Notes: generated from the letters alone by a model not told the origin. A DNA stretch of 64,000 nt from Bacteriovorax sp. PP10 (GCF_035013165.1 NZ_JAYGJQ010000001.1:1426001-1490000); one strand, 5' to 3'. Positions 42,442 to 51,782 are shown, counted from the first letter of the stretch. Made by a program: numbers and translations.

Positions 42442-44097
42442 ATGAAACTAAAAATTACCCAATTTAAGCTTACCCTTCTTATCTCTATCTTGTTCACGTT
42501 ATTTTATAACTTTACCTTCTTTAAGAAAACGCTGGCAATTTATCCTTTGACTCTACACAATGCTTTTTTTCTGGCTTCATTAGTCATTATTCTTACTACC
42601 GCTACAAATTTGATTTTTACTTTGCTCCTTTTAATTATGAATTCGGTTTTGAGACTGTTTAAAATTAAAGTGATCTATAAAAGATTTTTTTTGGTTATAT
42701 TTTTCCTGGCAATGGCTGCAGCTTATGTAATGGATAGTTATGGAGTCGTCATAGATGACACGATGTTGTTAAATATCGTTAGAACTGATGCTAAAGAATC
42801 TTTGGACCTAATCACCTATAAACTATTATTTTACACTATTTTCCTTTTAATCATGCCAACGATCTTGATTTATAAAACTAAGATTGAAGAGCAATCGTTT
42901 AAAGAAGATGTCATTATACGATTAAAAACTCTAAGTATTTCTCTTATTCTTGTTTTTGTCATGCTCGTTGCGAATGGGAAGTTCTATGCTTCTTTTTTTC
43001 GTGAGCAAAAGCCATTGAGATATTATACCAATCCGACATATTGGATATATTCGATGGGAAAATTTGGAAGCAGCCTTTTTAAAAATCCAAACAAAGTTCT
43101 TCAGGCATTAGCTAGGGAATCAGTGATTTCTGCCCATGATCTTGACCGTGACTTGGTCATTCTTGTTGTTGGTGAAACTGCAAGAAGAGATAGATTTTCA
43201 TTAAATGGCCATAAAAATGAGACAAATCCACTTCTTAAGAAGGAGGATGCTATAAGTTTTACAAATGTAACTTCATGTGGAACTTCAACGGCCATTTCTG
43301 TTCCTTGTATGTTTTCTCATTTTGGACGTACTAAATTTTCAGCGGATGAAGCAAACTCCACAGAAAATCTTTTAGACGTATTATCTCATACCAAAGATGT
43401 AAGTATCCTTTGGCGAGATAACAATTCCGATTCTAAAGGGGTTGCCTCTAGAGTTCAGTATGAAGATTATAAATCAGCGGCCACTAATAGTATTTGCGAT
43501 CCAGAGTGCCGTGATGAGGGAATGCTGGTTGGTCTTCAGGATTATATTGATAAGACCAAGGAGAAGGATATTTTGATTGTTCTTCATCAAATGGGAAATC
43601 ATGGTCCTGCCTATTATAAACGTTATCCTAAAAAATTTGAAATATTTACTCCCGTGTGTCAAACAAGTGAATTAGAGAAATGTACTAATGAAGAGATTGG
43701 TAATGCTTATGATAATGCAATTTTATACACGGATTTTTTCTTATCCAAAGTGATTAGTTTATTAAAAGATAATTCGGTTAAATTTAGTACATCGATGTTT
43801 TATATCAGTGATCATGGTGAATCTTTAGGGGAAAATGGAATTTATCTTCATGGTCTTCCTTATATGATGGCCCCAGATGTTCAAAAAGAAGTCGCTATGA
43901 TTATGTGGTTTGGTGGAAAAATGGCCATAGAAACGGATTATGTTTCTCTTAAGAAGATCCTAAATGCCCCATATTCCCATGATAATGTTTTCCACACAGT
44001 TTTGGGAATGATGGAAGTTGAATCTTCTGCTTACAAACCGGAATTGGATATCTTACATGGAATTCATGTTCAACCAAGGGCAGAGGTTAAAAATTAG
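42442..44097 (+). CDS. Phosphoethanolamine-lipid A transferase (EptA/MCR family)
   Basis: An inner-membrane enzyme that moves phosphoethanolamine from PE to lipid A, giving polymyxin resistance. About five N-terminal helices are followed by the periplasmic alkaline-phosphatase-fold domain: LVILVVGETARRDRFSLNG (zinc Glu), nucleophile Thr in TSCGTSTAISVPCMFS, FYISDHGESLGENG (Asp-His) and LPYMMAPD. Cysteine pairs are those of EptA. From ATG 42442 it is 551 residues, the family length; the frame extends to ATG 42358 without a ribosome binding site. Just upstream of a two-component system. Confidence 0.9.
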   Translation: MKLKITQFKLTLLISILFTLFYNFTFFKKTLAIYPLTLHNAFFLASLVIILTTATNLIFTLLLLIMNSVLRLFKIKVIYKRFFLVIFFLAMAAAYVMDSYGVVIDDTMLLNIVRTDAKESLDLITYKLLFYTIFLLIMPTILIYKTKIEEQSFKEDVIIRLKTLSISLILVFVMLVANGKFYASFFREQKPLRYYTNPTYWIYSMGKFGSSLFKNPNKVLQALARESVISAHDLDRDLVILVVGETARRDRFSLNGHKNETNPLLKKEDAISFTNVTSCGTSTAISVPCMFSHFGRTKFSADEANSTENLLDVLSHTKDVSILWRDNNSDSKGVASRVQYEDYKSAATNSICDPECRDEGMLVGLQDYIDKTKEKDILIVLHQMGNHGPAYYKRYPKKFEIFTPVCQTSELEKCTNEEIGNAYDNAILYTDFFLSKVISLLKDNSVKFSTSMFYISDHGESLGENGIYLHGLPYMMAPDVQKEVAMIMWFGGKMAIETDYVSLKKILNAPYSHDNVFHTVLGMMEVESSAYKPELDILHGIHVQPRAEVKN

Positions 44098-44152
44098 ATC
44101 GTTGAAATTTGAATTTGTTAAAGCATAAAGCTACAATCCAAAATGAGGGATC

Positions 44153-44827
44153 ATGAAAATACTATTTATTGAAGATGATATAAAATTATCAAGTTTTGTC
44201 ATTCAAGCTTTGAGTGATGAGGGCTTCAGTGTAGATCATGCTAGCGATGGAGAATTAGGCCTTAAAATGATTGATGATCATGCTTATGACACAATCATTT
44301 TGGATTTGATGTTACCAAAGGTGGATGGCTCAAGCATTCTTGCTCACTTGCAGACAAAAACGAATCCACCTCCTGTTTTAATTTTAAGTGCAAAGCAATC
44401 AGTTGCCGATCGAGTAAAAGGCCTAAGAGAAGGCGGAGATGACTATCTAGTGAAGCCTTTTTCATTCACTGAACTTTTGGCCAGAGTTGAAGTCCTTCTC
44501 AGAAGAAACCATCGCAATATTCGTACAGCTCATTTAAGTTTCGAAGATATCGAGATTGATATTGATACACGCGAAGTAAAACGAGGTAATGTCAAAATTG
44601 AACTTCATCCAAGAGAGTTTGTTTTGTTGCACTACTTTATGACTCGACCAAATATTGTTGTAACTAAAACACAAATTCTCGAAAAGGCATGGGGTTATAA
44701 TTTTGAACCTCAAACTAACGTAGTTGATGTGCTTGTTTGCAGACTAAGAAATAAGCTCGATAAGGACTTTGATATAAAAACGATACATACAATTCGTGGC
44801 GTGGGTTATGTTCTTAAAAAGGGTTAA
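44153..44827 (+). CDS. OmpR-family response regulator (PmrA/CusR-like)
   Basis: A 224-residue regulator with a receiver (FIEDDIKLSS, phosphoacceptor in TIILDLMLPKVDG, Lys in DYLVKPFSF) and an OmpR-type winged helix (EVKRGNVKIELHPREFVLLH, VVDVLVCRLRNKLD, IHTIRGVGYVLKK). GAGGG precedes the ATG. It lies 55 bases after the EptA-like gene and overlaps the kinase gene. The set phosphatase-eptA-regulator-kinase is like the PmrAB modules that control lipid A modification. Confidence 0.95.
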   Translation: MKILFIEDDIKLSSFVIQALSDEGFSVDHASDGELGLKMIDDHAYDTIILDLMLPKVDGSSILAHLQTKTNPPPVLILSAKQSVADRVKGLREGGDDYLVKPFSFTELLARVEVLLRRNHRNIRTAHLSFEDIEIDIDTREVKRGNVKIELHPREFVLLHYFMTRPNIVVTKTQILEKAWGYNFEPQTNVVDVLVCRLRNKLDKDFDIKTIHTIRGVGYVLKKG

Positions 44828-46214
44828 GGCCCGCTTCAGTCAACTCAGTTATCGATTGGCCTTGACCTATCTGTTATTTTTCATTCCCTGTTATCTCATC
44901 ACATTCGGTATTTTTTATGCATGGACTTCTGATTTTCTTCAAACGAGAGATCGTGACTTAATTGAGTCGAGAATGGGGCAGTATCAAGAAATTGTTGAAA
45001 GAGAAGGGATTGTAGGGCTAAAAAAGATCTATTTTGATACAAAGATGCGTTCTGGTTCTTCAAGATATCTTATTCAGCTCTACGACTTAAAAGGAAATGA
45101 TTTATTTCTACATATGAGTGAGGAGCTTAATAAAGAATTTTCTAATATTGATTTTCAGTTGAAAAAATCTCTTGATTTAAAAAATGACAGCTGGTTTTAC
45201 CTAGAATCTAAGGATCATGATGAAGATGCTGTTGAAGTTAAAACAGTTCTTCTGGCTAACGATCTTAGATTAAATGTAGGAGCTAGCACTGAAGAAAGAG
45301 ATGAACTACTAGAAAAATTTCAAGTCATTTTTTTAACGATCTTTATACCTTTGCTTATTTCTTCAATTATATGCTCAATTCTAATCGCACAAAAATTTCT
45401 CAAACCAATTAGTAATCTTTCAGGACTCATAAAAAAAATTAAAGATGGCAACTTATCTCAAAGAGCAGTTGTCCCTAAGTTTAAAGACGAATTACATGAA
45501 CTTGCAACTGCTTTCAATGATATGCTTTCCCAGATAGAATTTTTAATCGAGGCCATGAAAGACACTCTGGATAATGTGGCCCATGACTTGAGAACACCTA
45601 TCGCCAGAGTAAGACTTGCAGCAGAGCTTGCATTAAAAAGTGAATCTCCTGAACAGTTAAAAATTGCAGCAGAAGAGAGTGTTGAAAATCTTGATGTCAT
45701 TTTGAATATGATTCAAACGATTATGACAATGTCTGGATTAAATTCAAAAACTTTACAGTTAAAGAAAGAGCATTTTTATGCACTTCATATTATTGAAGAA
45801 GTGGTGGATTTATATCTTTTTGTTGCAGAAGAAAAACAAATTACGATATCAATTGAGTGCTCAGACAGTATTCAGGTTTTCGCAGACCGCTTTATGATAC
45901 GGCAGGCCCTTGCTAATCTTATCGATAATGCAATTAAGTATTCATCAACTAATACCCATATTTCGATAGTGTGTTACGAAGAAGATCAAAGAATAATTTT
46001 TTTAATTAAAGATCAAGGCACAGGAATTTCAAGTGATGATACTCCTCGTATCTGGGAGAGACTATACCGCGGTGATAAGAGTCGCAGTGAAAAAGGTTTT
46101 GGCCTGGGACTAAGTCTCGTTAAGATCTTTATTGAATCAAATGACGGCAACGTCTCTTTAGAAAGTACTTCAGATAAAGGTAGTGTTTTTAAATTTTCTC
46201 TTCCTAATGACTAG
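44808..46214 (+). CDS. Sensor histidine kinase (PmrB/CusS-like)
   Basis: A 468-residue kinase. TM1 YLLFFIPCYLITFGIFYAW, a periplasmic domain of about 130 residues, TM2 around 170-190 (VIFLTIFIPLLISSIICSIL), HAMP (FLKPISNLSGLIKKIKDGN), His in NVAHDLRTPIARVR, N box IDNAIKYS, G1 DQGTGIS, G2 KGFGLGLSLVKIF. It starts within the regulator gene (ATG 44808, 20-base overlap; GTG 44796 is an alternative), so the two are translationally coupled. Confidence 0.94.
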   Translation: MFLKRVKARFSQLSYRLALTYLLFFIPCYLITFGIFYAWTSDFLQTRDRDLIESRMGQYQEIVEREGIVGLKKIYFDTKMRSGSSRYLIQLYDLKGNDLFLHMSEELNKEFSNIDFQLKKSLDLKNDSWFYLESKDHDEDAVEVKTVLLANDLRLNVGASTEERDELLEKFQVIFLTIFIPLLISSIICSILIAQKFLKPISNLSGLIKKIKDGNLSQRAVVPKFKDELHELATAFNDMLSQIEFLIEAMKDTLDNVAHDLRTPIARVRLAAELALKSESPEQLKIAAEESVENLDVILNMIQTIMTMSGLNSKTLQLKKEHFYALHIIEEVVDLYLFVAEEKQITISIECSDSIQVFADRFMIRQALANLIDNAIKYSSTNTHISIVCYEEDQRIIFLIKDQGTGISSDDTPRIWERLYRGDKSRSEKGFGLGLSLVKIFIESNDGNVSLESTSDKGSVFKFSLPND

Positions 46215-46382
46215 AGTGACGATTACTGCACAATACTCACAAAAAGCTTAGATGCAATAAAGAGCACCCTTCTTTAAACTTGCGAGTAATAAATTTGATT
46301 GAGAAAAAGAAATTGCTGCGCAGACTTTTTACATGTTTAATAAAATCAATAGATTGAGGTCTGGCTTTAGATAACACCTTCA

Positions 46383-46410
46383 TTGACAAGAATCCTTCTT
46401 AGTTTAAAAT
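46383..46410 (+). promoter_or_regulatory. Near-consensus sigma-70 promoter giving a leaderless mRNA
   Basis: TTGACA (46383-46388), 16-base spacer, TAAAAT (46405-46410). The ATG at 46417 is only 6 bases after the -10 box, the place of the expected transcription start, and no ribosome binding site is present. Confidence 0.6.
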
Positions 46411-46416
46411 TATGGA

Positions 46417-48309
46417 ATGAAGCGATTAAAATTTTCAGCGGCACTATTCATCTTATCTACAACTGCTTATTCTCAGCATTTTGATCCAGGAGTTATCCAT
46501 CTCTTAAATCCTGAAAATTATCCGTCTCCGCAAGCGATCCGTTGTAATCTTCTTGGAGATAGCACTGATAAAAATAAAACAGCTTCCAGAGATTTAAACG
46601 ATTGTGCCATGGCCCTTTGTGGTCTTCCGTCAAAAAATCCGAACGTGTTTATCACAAATAATAATTTTCAAAATTACGTCACTCCTGAATTGGAAAAAAC
46701 ACTCAGCAAGAAAATTAACCCGAAACTTGACCTTGCTTTAAAGAGAATTAAAAAAGACAGGATTGAGCAGATTAAGAATATTGAAAAGAAGCTTCTTTCA
46801 AATGGAGTGGTGAAAATCAATATGAAGGGGATGGATCCATTATTTAATACCTCTTTGTCAGATGAAGTTTTTTTTCCCTATGTGAAAAAAGATATAAGTA
46901 TGAAGCGTCCTCTCAAAGAGAGAGTGAAGGTCATAGTCACTCCTCCTCAGGATGCTTCTGAAGAATTCAAGAATCAGTTGAATAAGTATGCTCAGGGGTA
47001 TGAAAAATTTATTAAGTACAATTCGGGATCAGTGCAAGAGTATGCAAATGAGAAAGAAGAGTCTGTTATCGCAAAAGAGTACTACTCATTAGTTAAAAAA
47101 TCTTATATGGATATCAGGAAATCGATTCCAGCTGATCAAAGAAAAGAATTGGATGAAAGAGTTAAGGATTTTGATCGCAGAGATATTTCGCTTTATGATG
47201 TGAGTGATTTTGAAGTTGGGCTAAGTAATAGCAGTGCCGGATACAAAACAGTCAATGCTCCTGCCACTTGTAAAGACGAAGTGGCCTGCCAGAAAATATT
47301 TGAGGACTACTTATCTTCTAATAAAAATATTAGCAATATCCTTTCATCGTTAAAAAAAGATTTAAATGACCCTGAAGTGCTTAAACAAGAAAAGTTAAAA
47401 TGCAATGCCGGGATTATCAATGCATCTTCAAATGCTTCTAATGAAAAAAATGCCAAGGCCATATTTGCTAAAGTAAAAAAGCAGATGGAAGAAAAAGTTT
47501 TCTCAAAATTTTCAGCTCATTCAAGAGGCATTATTAAAAGACATTTTGATAATAGTATCAATGCCAATAACGAAAAATCGGATCCACTCCACAGAGAAGA
47601 AGGAGAGGACGATTCTACTTTAAGAGAGCTTGACGTTGCGGCGAACGAAAATCTCACACAAAATATTGCAACTCAGGAAGATGCCTATAATGAATTGGTA
47701 AAACTCCAAGACTCTGGCGTCTATGATGTGGGGATGAGTTTATGTCAGGGGGCACAGAATATCGCTTGGGATGCCTTTATGCCTTATAAGAACTTTGAGG
47801 AAGACGAGACACTTTCTTCAGTTTATGGAGGGATGGATCAGATGTTTGTTTCTCCTTTTACAACTCTTAATGAAAAAGCGGGTAGAGCTATTGTGGCCCA
47901 TGAATTAGGGCATGCTATGTCTTATGTTTTTCAGGATGCTGACATGAGTGAATCATCGGCAGCAACCTATAAAAAAATCAGAATGTGTGCGACAGAAAAT
48001 TACCTGGAAAATACTAAAAAAGATGGAAGCGAAGGGCGCAATACTGAAGAGGACACTGCCGACTTAATTGCTTACATGACTTATCAAAATGAAAAAGAAG
48101 TTTTTCTCTGTGCACTTTTACAACCGTCTAGTGATGCAAAGTCATATGTTAATTTAGAGTTTTTGGAAAAAAATACTCAAGATACACATTCAACAAGTTT
48201 GTACCGCGCTTACCTTGAAGCGATTAATAAAGGTCTGCCAACTCCTATTTCCTGCCAAAAATCGTTTGAACGCCATGCTGATGTGTTGAGTGCAAAAAAA
48301 TGTATATAA
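46417..48309 (+). CDS. Secreted zincin metallopeptidase-like protein
   Basis: A 630-residue precursor with a signal peptide (AALFILSTTAYSQ), a long helical Lys/Glu-rich N-terminal part and a C-terminal zincin site: AGRAIVAHELGHAMSYVF (HExxH) with a likely third ligand Glu in NTEEDTADLIAYM, reminiscent of M13 (neprilysin) peptidases with their E-x-x-A-D. Several Cys pairs suggest disulfides. No ribosome binding site; the promoter just before it suggests a leaderless message. The last 10 bases overlap the next gene. The peptidase family assignment is a hypothesis; the zinc site is clear. Confidence 0.8.
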   Translation: MKRLKFSAALFILSTTAYSQHFDPGVIHLLNPENYPSPQAIRCNLLGDSTDKNKTASRDLNDCAMALCGLPSKNPNVFITNNNFQNYVTPELEKTLSKKINPKLDLALKRIKKDRIEQIKNIEKKLLSNGVVKINMKGMDPLFNTSLSDEVFFPYVKKDISMKRPLKERVKVIVTPPQDASEEFKNQLNKYAQGYEKFIKYNSGSVQEYANEKEESVIAKEYYSLVKKSYMDIRKSIPADQRKELDERVKDFDRRDISLYDVSDFEVGLSNSSAGYKTVNAPATCKDEVACQKIFEDYLSSNKNISNILSSLKKDLNDPEVLKQEKLKCNAGIINASSNASNEKNAKAIFAKVKKQMEEKVFSKFSAHSRGIIKRHFDNSINANNEKSDPLHREEGEDDSTLRELDVAANENLTQNIATQEDAYNELVKLQDSGVYDVGMSLCQGAQNIAWDAFMPYKNFEEDETLSSVYGGMDQMFVSPFTTLNEKAGRAIVAHELGHAMSYVFQDADMSESSAATYKKIRMCATENYLENTKKDGSEGRNTEEDTADLIAYMTYQNEKEVFLCALLQPSSDAKSYVNLEFLEKNTQDTHSTSLYRAYLEAINKGLPTPISCQKSFERHADVLSAKKCI

Positions 48310-48686
48310 ATAAATTTTTGATCTTTTGTTTTTTTTCACTTTTTTCATGGACGATAATGGCCCATGAGCTTGAAGTTAAAGATAAGTTTTTCACTTACAA
48401 TTTAAGTGTTGAAGAAGGTTTTATTCGTTTTAAGACGGTAAATAGCAATGTTTCAATCGAAAGGCAAAAGTGCAGTGCTCATATTGTTGATAGATTTGGA
48501 AAGTTGTTTGATCGTACTATGAAAGATCCATTGGCCCAGGCCCAACGTTCAGGTTCGCTTGAAGTAAAATTCGATTCGACTTCAGGTTATGTTCATCCAA
48601 AAGGGCAGCGCGCGAAGTTTCTAAGATCGATGCCTAATCAGATTAAGCAACTGAAGATTGAAGAAGGACTTAATTGTCGTAAGTAG
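48300..48686 (+). CDS. Small periplasmic protein, partner of the zincin gene
   Basis: A 128-residue precursor with a signal peptide (FLIFCFFSLFSWTIMAHE) and a beta-rich mature part with two cysteines. Its ATG (48300) lies within the last codons of the zincin gene, in another frame, so it is translated by coupling. The function is unknown; it could be an inhibitor or chaperone of the peptidase, which is inference from the overlap only. Confidence 0.7.
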   Translation: MYINKFLIFCFFSLFSWTIMAHELEVKDKFFTYNLSVEEGFIRFKTVNSNVSIERQKCSAHIVDRFGKLFDRTMKDPLAQAQRSGSLEVKFDSTSGYVHPKGQRAKFLRSMPNQIKQLKIEEGLNCRK

Positions 48687-48704
48687 CTCTGAGATGGATC
48701 AAAT

Positions 48705-49034
48705 ATGAAAAATAATAAATACATTCAAATGGTAAAGTCACTTATGTCTATACCACTTTTCTTTGGAGTTTCTGCTTTAGTCGCAAGCTATTTAAAGAAA
48801 TTTGATATTGTCGGTCCAGTTGGTAGCAATGGTAAGCCAATCTTTTCTCATTACTCTCATTTCGTTTCTTATGGTTTACTTGCTTTAATAGGGATCAGTT
48901 TAATTTACTGCCTCTTCCAAGCACTGAAAGTTAAGGGGTGGCAGAAATATGCACTAATAACTTTTATTGTTTTATTACTACCGGTTCAATATATATGGGT
49001 AATTGCTATGCAAGTATCTATCTTTGGAAAATAA
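48705..49034 (+). CDS. Small membrane protein, three helices, unknown
   Basis: A 109-residue protein with three predicted helices (MSIPLFFGVSALVASYL, YGLLALIGISLIYCLF, YALITFIVLLLPVQYIWVIA). It starts 18 bases after the previous stop, so it may belong to the zincin operon. The ribosome binding site is weak (GAGATGG). No family recognised. Confidence 0.65.
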   Translation: MKNNKYIQMVKSLMSIPLFFGVSALVASYLKKFDIVGPVGSNGKPIFSHYSHFVSYGLLALIGISLIYCLFQALKVKGWQKYALITFIVLLLPVQYIWVIAMQVSIFGK

Positions 49035-49050
49035 CTGGTCCATTTCACAC

Positions 49051-49425
49051 TTAGGTTGCTTTAGAACGAGTTTTAGATTTGTGATCTAAGACTTCTTTTA
49101 AAACGACAGCATGATTGATTTTTTCATCATGAGCAGCATAAAGCAAAGTGACATTTCGTTTTGATGCGAGTTTTGCCAAGAATTCAATTTCTTTTTTTGC
49201 TTCTTCACTTTTCAATTCTTTTTTATAATCTTCTTTAAATTCACTAAACTTCGCTGGATCATGTGCAAAAGTTTTTCTAAGCTCCGAACTTGGACAAATT
49301 TCTTTTGGCCATTCATCAAAACTTAATTCGGTTTTTTTCATTCCTCTTGGCCATAGACGATCAACTAAGACGCGGTAGCCATCACTTTTATCTTGTGCTT
49401 CATAGACGCGTTTAATTTTTATCAT
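49051..49425 (-). CDS. DUF488 (YeaO-like) protein
   Basis: A 124-residue cytosolic protein. IKRVYEAQDKSDGYRVLVDR and LWPRGMKKTEL, WPKEICPSSELRKTFAHDP and VTLLYAAHDEKINHAVVL match DUF488 of the YeaO type. Function unknown. ATG 49425 has GGAG 6 bases before it; the ATG at 49437 overlaps that site. Confidence 0.92.
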   Translation of the reverse strand: MIKIKRVYEAQDKSDGYRVLVDRLWPRGMKKTELSFDEWPKEICPSSELRKTFAHDPAKFSEFKEDYKKELKSEEAKKEIEFLAKLASKRNVTLLYAAHDEKINHAVVLKEVLDHKSKTRSKAT

Positions 49426-49441
49426 AATAAACTCCATCGTT

Positions 49442-49476
49442 GAAAAACGAGACTATGCCATAGGCACAAGTCTCGT
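49442..49476 (-). terminator. Terminator of the membrane protein gene at 49493
   Basis: ACGAGACT/AGTCTCGT outer arms and TGCC/GGCA inner arms (49447-49476); on the minus strand it is followed by TTTTTC. Confidence 0.75.
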
Positions 49477-49492
49477 CCTCTAATAAATTATA

Positions 49493-50017
49493 TTAAGAAT
49501 TTTGTTCTTTAAATTTTCTCAGAATAGTTGGGTAAAGAACAAATGATAAACCAAAAATTAAGTGAGCAACCCAGTCCCAAAGAATGGGAACTTCACGATT
49601 CCAAATATCCACTCCCTGAAGAGTGTGGAAGACGGAAGGAATGACAACGTAAGGACCTACCATGGCCACAATTCCGAGAATAAGACCTGCAAAGAGTGCA
49701 GATTTAGGAATGGATAAATCCACCTTACTCGCAACCACGGCAAAGACAATACTCCAAAGAAGTGTTGGGCCGAGCTGGTGAAGAACAAGTCCGACTAAAA
49801 CGGCCTTGAAGTTAAATCCTTGTAATGCGCTTTCTCCTAAAAGAGATGAGCCAATAACTTGAACTGGAAAAAGTGGGTTTTTTCCATAGACGAGCGCGAA
49901 GACGGCCATCATAGCGACGGCCATAACAAGACCTGCAATTTGTCCCGTCACGATAGATGATATAAATGCTTTTTTCTCAGTATGACTTTCTATTCTTGTC
50001 ATCGTACCTGTATGCAT
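49493..50017 (-). CDS. Four-helix membrane protein, unknown
   Basis: A 174-residue inner-membrane protein with helices at about 20-42 (SIVTGQIAGLVMAVAMMAVF), 70-95, 105-127 and 145-165. AGGAG lies 6 bases before the ATG. I do not recognise a family. It has its own terminator and no operon partner. Confidence 0.7.
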   Translation of the reverse strand: MHTGTMTRIESHTEKKAFISSIVTGQIAGLVMAVAMMAVFALVYGKNPLFPVQVIGSSLLGESALQGFNFKAVLVGLVLHQLGPTLLWSIVFAVVASKVDLSIPKSALFAGLILGIVAMVGPYVVIPSVFHTLQGVDIWNREVPILWDWVAHLIFGLSFVLYPTILRKFKEQNS

Positions 50018-50168
50018 AATTTTCTCCTGTTAAGTTCTATATAATTCTTTTGCAAATTAAGGACCGAGTTTAGATTCTGTCTTTTGAATATTAGCGAAGT
50101 ATTCCTTCGCCAGTGTCTTCTATCTTCTGTAAAATTAGTGAAGCATGGATATTTTTTGAGGACAGGGT

Positions 50169-50900
50169 TTGGCCATTCATTTGCTTTTATTTTTATCTTT
50201 AATCAGTGCGAGTGCCTTCGCATTACCTGTTTATACAGTCGGCGTTGAAGACATTGATTATATGCCTATCTTTTCAAGCACACATAATCCAGAAAACTTT
50301 AAAGGTTATGCTCGTGACGTTCTCGACAGATTTGCGAAGTCAGAAAAAATTGAATTTCGATATGTTGCTCTTCCTGTCAAAAGGTTTATTTATGTTTATC
50401 AATCTGGAAAACTAGATTTTGCTTTCCCTGATAATCCCAACTGGAATCTTCCTAAAAAGGATAATTTAAATATCATTTACTCTAATCCTATTATTACTTT
50501 TCAGGATGCTATTTTTGTACGCCCGGAAAAACTAGGATTAGGAATAGAAAAAATGAAAGTATTGGGAACCTTAAAAGGTTTTAGTGCTTGGAAATTTCAG
50601 AAGTATATTGACTCAGGCAAAATGAGGGTAGAAAGCACCCATGCTCCAGAAAGTCTTATTCATATGGCCCTGCTTGGAAGAGTTGACGGAATCAATATGG
50701 CCCAGCAAGTAGCTCGTTATCATTTAAAAAAGATAGGTAATGAAAAAGGTCTCGTGCCTGATCCTCAACTTTTACCATCACAAGATAGTTATTATTATTT
50801 TTCGACTTTACATCATCCTGAAATTATCAAAAAACTAAACCTTTTTTTAAAAAAAGATGCGGCCAATATCCATGAGCTAAAAAATAAATATGGTCTTTGA
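50169..50900 (+). CDS. Orphan periplasmic solute-binding-type protein
   Basis: A 243-residue precursor with a signal peptide (LLLFLSLISASAFALP) and the family-3 binding protein layout: GVEDIDYMPIFSS, LDFAFPDNPNW, second lobe GTLKGFSAWKFQ and RVDGINMAQQVARYHL. The start is TTG 50169 with GAGGA 8 bases before. No transport genes lie near, like the protein at 21348-22118; such proteins may be sensors. Convergent with the cNMP-binding gene (1 base). Confidence 0.82.
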   Translation: MAIHLLLFLSLISASAFALPVYTVGVEDIDYMPIFSSTHNPENFKGYARDVLDRFAKSEKIEFRYVALPVKRFIYVYQSGKLDFAFPDNPNWNLPKKDNLNIIYSNPIITFQDAIFVRPEKLGLGIEKMKVLGTLKGFSAWKFQKYIDSGKMRVESTHAPESLIHMALLGRVDGINMAQQVARYHLKKIGNEKGLVPDPQLLPSQDSYYYFSTLHHPEIIKKLNLFLKKDAANIHELKNKYGL

Positions 50901-50901
50901 T

Positions 50902-51657
50902 CTAAAAAGTTCCAGCAGCTTTATTAGCGTTCTTCAATCTTTTTGAAAGAGTTTGCATAAGTGCTTTCGACCAGGCAGGTCTCTTATAAAGAATTTTATC
51001 TACCAACTCAATAGGGACTTCGATAAGTTGAGCATTAGAAGTTGCTTCAATCGTCGCTGAACGAGGTTCGTTATTGATGTAGGCCATTTCACCTACAAAT
51101 TCCCCCGATTCAACATTACCCAAAATAACTTTTTTATCATTGATATAGTTAAAGGCCTGAAGGTGTCCGTGTTTTAAAATGTAGACGAACTTGGCTTCTT
51201 CTCCTTCTTTGATAAGGATGTCCCCTGTGGCAAGATAACGAAGTTGAAAGGAAGCTGGTTCTGTGTGAGTTGTATAGTTTAAGGCCTTGGCCAGGAGATG
51301 TGAAAATTCACTTTCTTGAAAGTTCTCATCAAGGAAATAAATTTTTCCCATAACAAGTTCATCGATAAATTTTTCTTCTGGTGGAATCCCTACAATCAAT
51401 AAGGCCTGGTATGGATTTTTGTTTTCATGCAAAATCACATCGACCATATTATAAATATCGGTTGTGAAATGTTCTGAGTCAGCTATGACGATATCAACGT
51501 TTGCATTTCTTGTTTTCAGCAGCCCGACGTTCCCGCTAGGGGCCGTGTAAATGACAACATCTTTATGATGACGTCTTATCATTTCACTGATGAGTTCCAA
51601 GCGAGCGGGTTTCCCCGATACTATAAGATAGACATTTTTTTTATTTAAGTTGGCCAT
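50902..51657 (-). CDS. Receiver-like + cyclic-nucleotide-binding domain protein
   Basis: A 251-residue cytosolic protein. Residues 1-125 form a receiver-like fold (VYLIVSGKPARLELI, VDIVIADSEHF) whose Asp could accept phosphate, although the acidic pair of strand 1 is missing. Residues 130-250 are a CRP-type cNMP-binding domain with phosphate cassette GEFVGEMAYINNEPRSATIE. There is no HTH, so it must act by protein contact. It might link a second messenger to another system; the partner is unknown. Confidence 0.85.
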   Translation of the reverse strand: MANLNKKNVYLIVSGKPARLELISEMIRRHHKDVVIYTAPSGNVGLLKTRNANVDIVIADSEHFTTDIYNMVDVILHENKNPYQALLIVGIPPEEKFIDELVMGKIYFLDENFQESEFSHLLAKALNYTTHTEPASFQLRYLATGDILIKEGEEAKFVYILKHGHLQAFNYINDKKVILGNVESGEFVGEMAYINNEPRSATIEATSNAQLIEVPIELVDKILYKRPAWSKALMQTLSKRLKNANKAAGTF

Positions 51658-51752
51658 ATTTGAATATTATGCCAGTTGGCGAGAGAGATGCAATATTTTT
51701 TATCGAAGTGAAATTGTCAGTTAGTAGGGAGCAATTTGGTGTACTTACAAAG

Positions 51753-51776
51753 TTGGCCTGGACTGCTCCAGGCCAA
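51753..51776 (-). terminator. Hairpin after the DUF5602-like gene
   Basis: TTGGCCTGGA/TCCAGGCCAA, a perfect 10-bp stem with loop CTGC, 7 bases past the stop at 51783. The U tract is poor (CTTTG). Confidence 0.65.
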
Positions 51777-51782
51777 ACGGTA

